From contig MVAQ01000061.1 of the NCBI GenBank assembly GCA_014825775.1, positions 1 to 64,000 on the forward strand: 64,000 bases of DNA. Direction: 5' to 3'. This DNA comes from Krasilnikovozyma curviuscula (taxonomy: Eukaryota; Basidiomycota; Tremellomycetes; Cystofilobasidiales; Mrakiaceae). Position numbers and translations under genes: made by a program. The stretch's first letter is position 1. Each line of letters opens with the position of its first letter. Positions 61,551-64,000 of this stretch are shown piece after piece. The notes under the pieces are model-generated. The model saw only the letters and a list, made by a program, of their open reading frames with translations. It searched no databases and was not told where the DNA came from.

Positions 61551-64000
61551 ATGGCTTCTTCATCAAAATCATTCCAGAGTCAGGCCAGCGTGCGAAGTAT
61601 CTGCGTGATTGCCCATGTCGATGTAAGCTGGTTCTCATTTCTCTGGCTGGTTATGCTCCCAGTTCTTCGAATACTGATGAGATCGTTCTATGAACTTATG
61701 TAGCATGGTAAAACTTCGTACTGTGACTCCCTGCTGTCTGCCAACAACATCATTTCTTCGAGGCTAGCTGGTTCATTACGTTTCTTGGACTCGAGGACCG
61801 ACGAAATTGAAAGAGGAATCACAATGGAATCTTCTGCTGTATCTCTATCATTCGCCATGCTATCAAAAAGGAAAAAGGAGAAACTGCCTGAAGACGTTGG
61901 ATCTCCAGATGAAATTGTTGAGGAAAGGAAGGATTACATGATCAATCTGATTGATACACCAGGCCATGTGGATTTCTCGAGTGAAGTGTCAACTGCTAGT
62001 AGACTTTGCGATGGTGCACTGGTCCTTGTAGATGCTGTCGAAGGTGTTTGTACTCAGGTATGTTGCTCATCGACAAAATTTCGTTCAGCTGCGTTAGGAC
62101 ACCCGGATCCTTCGAAGTTGAAGTGTGACTAGGGACGTGGAACGACAAATTTGCTGAGCAGCGCTCTGTTGATTTCTTTTTTGAATAGACGATATCAGTG
62201 CTGCGACAAGCATGGAAAGATCGCCTCCGTCCTATCCTTGTAATCAACAAAATCGACCGACTGATTGTCGAGCTCAAGCTTTCGCCTTCAGAAGCCTACC
62301 ACCACCTGTCTCAGCTGATCGAAGGTGTCAATGCAATTATGGGTGGCTTCTATGCTAGTGAGAGGATGATGGACGATGAGAGGTGGAGAGACGAGCGTGA
62401 CCGGCGATTGGCGGAAAAGAAGGAAAGGGGCGCGAACGAAGCTGAAGCTTCACTCTCAACATCAGCAACTGATACTGAAGACGAGGCTGAGTTTGAATTC
62501 GAAGAAAAGGATGACGAAGATATCTACTTTGATCCAGGTCGAGGCAATGTCATCTTTGCATCTGCCATTGATGGGTGGGCGTTCAGAGTCGGAAGGTTCG
62601 CTCAGCTCTACGCTGCCAAGTTAAAGATCGAAGAGAAGAAGCTGAGGAAGGTCCTCTGGGGTGACTTCTATCTGGATCCAAAGTCAAAGCGAGTCGTCAG
62701 TCACAAGAAGCTTGCTGGAAGGAACTTGAAGCCGCTGTTCGTTCAATTTGTCTTGGATAACATTTGGGGTGTTTACGAAAACGTTCTCGTGAACCAGTAA
62801 GTCAACCAACAAAGCCTTTTTAAGTGTGAATAATTTATTAACGTCTTTGGCTCACTCATTCCCCATTATGTTTTCAGCGATCCTGAAAAAGTCACCAAAA
62901 TCATCTCCACTTTGGGCGTCAAAATCCACCCCAGAGATCTTCGTGCGAAGGAAACTAGGCCACTCCTTGCTCAAATCTTTCAGCAATGGCTTCCGCTTTC
63001 TACCACAACTTTCCAAGCTGTCGTAGACGTGATTCCACCTCCCAAAGTCGCTCAATCAACCAGGGTTCCCAAGATGCTCTACCCAGATGCATCTTACTCC
63101 ACGACCGACATTCAACCCACCAACAAACTGGAGACGGACCTTTACTCTTGCAATGCAGAGCCAGACTCTAACGTGGTCGTCTACGTTAGTAAGATGTTCG
63201 CAGTGAAGAAGGAGGAACTGCCGGAGAATAGAGTGAAGGCTATCACTGCAGATGACATGAGAAAGAAGGGACAAGAAGCACGAGAGAGGCGAGCTGCTGC
63301 TGCTGCTGCCCTTTCTGCTGCTGGTGGTGAGAGAGAAGATGAAGAACTAGTCAAAGCAGCTGGTCTCTTATCGCTCGCTGGTCCAATCCAGCCAGCAGCA
63401 CCCGAAGCGTCAGCACCCCCAGAGCCAGCCACTGAAACTTCTGAAGTCACAGGAGATTCTCAATCAGAAGAAGCTCTGATTGGATTCGCCAGACTATACT
63501 CAGGTACCCTCAAAGTCAACACCACCCTTCGCTGCTTACTCCCCAAGTACAATACCTCACTCCCACCTTCTCATCCCAACAACTCCAAATACATCACATC
63601 CATCACAATTAAGAGTCTCTACATGATGATGGGCAGAGATCTCGTTCTCGTTGATGAGGTACCTGCTGGAAACATCTTTGCCATCAACGGGCTGGAAGGA
63701 AAGGTCTTCAGAAACGCTACATTGTTTGCACCAAATAGCGATGGTGTCGCTCTCAATGATTTAGATAACACCGAGAAGAGAGATGATGACTTGAAGGAGA
63801 GCGTCAACCTTGCTGGTGTGATAATGCAGGTGCGTATCAAGACAGCTGTCGCCCTATCATAACTGACTGAGGGGTACTTTTGTTCACAGTCTGCCCCAAT
63901 TGTCAGAGTTGCTTTGGAACCTCTGAACCCATGTAAGTCTCCCCAAACCTTCTTCTATTGACCCCCTTTCTCAGCTGACCGGTGGTTCATCCCACCAGCC
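61551..64000 (+). CDS. RIA1: EFL1/RIA1 ribosome-assembly GTPase (partial, runs off right edge)
   Basis: The EF-2-like GTPase works with Sdo1/SBDS to release Tif6/eIF6 from 60S subunits in the cytoplasm. The start [20 protein letters not shown] joins to [15 protein letters not shown] (G1). [11 protein letters not shown] (G2), [15 protein letters not shown] (G3) and [19 protein letters not shown] (G4) follow. The acidic insert within the G domain ([20 protein letters not shown]) and [17 protein letters not shown] are typical of Efl1 rather than EF-2. [20 protein letters not shown] and the later block [14 protein letters not shown] also fit. The window ends inside the gene, within or just after an intron near 63930-64000, so the C-terminal third is missing. 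Confidence 0.93.

Noticed and set aside
1..64000. Transposon, CRISPR array, viral insertion or rRNA/tRNA gene
   Set aside because: No terminal repeats, transposase or integrase domains, spaced direct repeats or RNA gene patterns were seen.

Overview
The window is nuclear DNA from a filamentous or dimorphic fungus, most likely a basidiomycete of the Agaricomycotina; Tremellomycetes is my best guess, with low certainty. Nearly every gene is cut by several short GT-AG introns (about 50-80 nt), some coding exons are only 9-20 nt long, and genes are dense on both strands. The gene set is fungal: class V chitin synthase fused to a myosin-like domain, Vid27, Hse1, Ric8, a BIM1/X325 copper protein and Ara2. 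I reconstructed gene models by hand by joining exons in frame. Outer coordinates are usually firm; some internal splice sites are not.

Layout from left to right. 134-2197 (-) HSE1 of ESCRT-0. 2389-4477 (+) GT61-type glycosyltransferase. 4546-6067 (-) short-chain dehydrogenase. 6326-8511 (-) ferric/cupric reductase, 8840-9951 (-) BIM1-like X325 copper-capture protein and 10352-11253 (-) CTR copper transporter. 13511-14784 (+) YTH1/CPSF30. 15314-16657 (+) C2H2 transcription factor. 17116-18202 (-) FAR-17a/AIG1 hydrolase. 18876-21917 (-) large zinc-finger-like nuclear protein. 22620-24050 (+) D-arabinose dehydrogenase-like aldo/keto reductase. 25445-27906 (+) amidase. 28837-31228 (+) RIC8. 31324-33243 (-) Mn-type CDF transporter. 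35403-40192 (+) oligopeptide transporter. 40984-42795 (-) SEC14. 43079-43941 (-) small membrane protein. 45257-52379 (+) class V chitin synthase. 52652-53819 (+) ERJ5 J-protein. 54174-57909 (+) VID27. 58001-59115 (-) secreted Cys-rich protein. 59750-61349 (-) HUT1. 61551 to beyond the right edge (+) EFL1/RIA1 GTPase.

Most of these are housekeeping genes with no obvious shared pathway. The exception, and the most interesting part of the window, is the run of three same-strand genes at 6326-11253. A cell-surface Cu(II)-binding BIM1/X325 protein, a flavocytochrome metalloreductase and a CTR Cu(I) channel together make a complete capture-reduce-import route for copper (or copper with iron). This looks like a physical copper-uptake cluster. 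A 2.26-kb stretch with no recognisable gene lies upstream of the CTR gene and may hold its control region. No transposon, CRISPR array, rRNA or tRNA gene was recognised.
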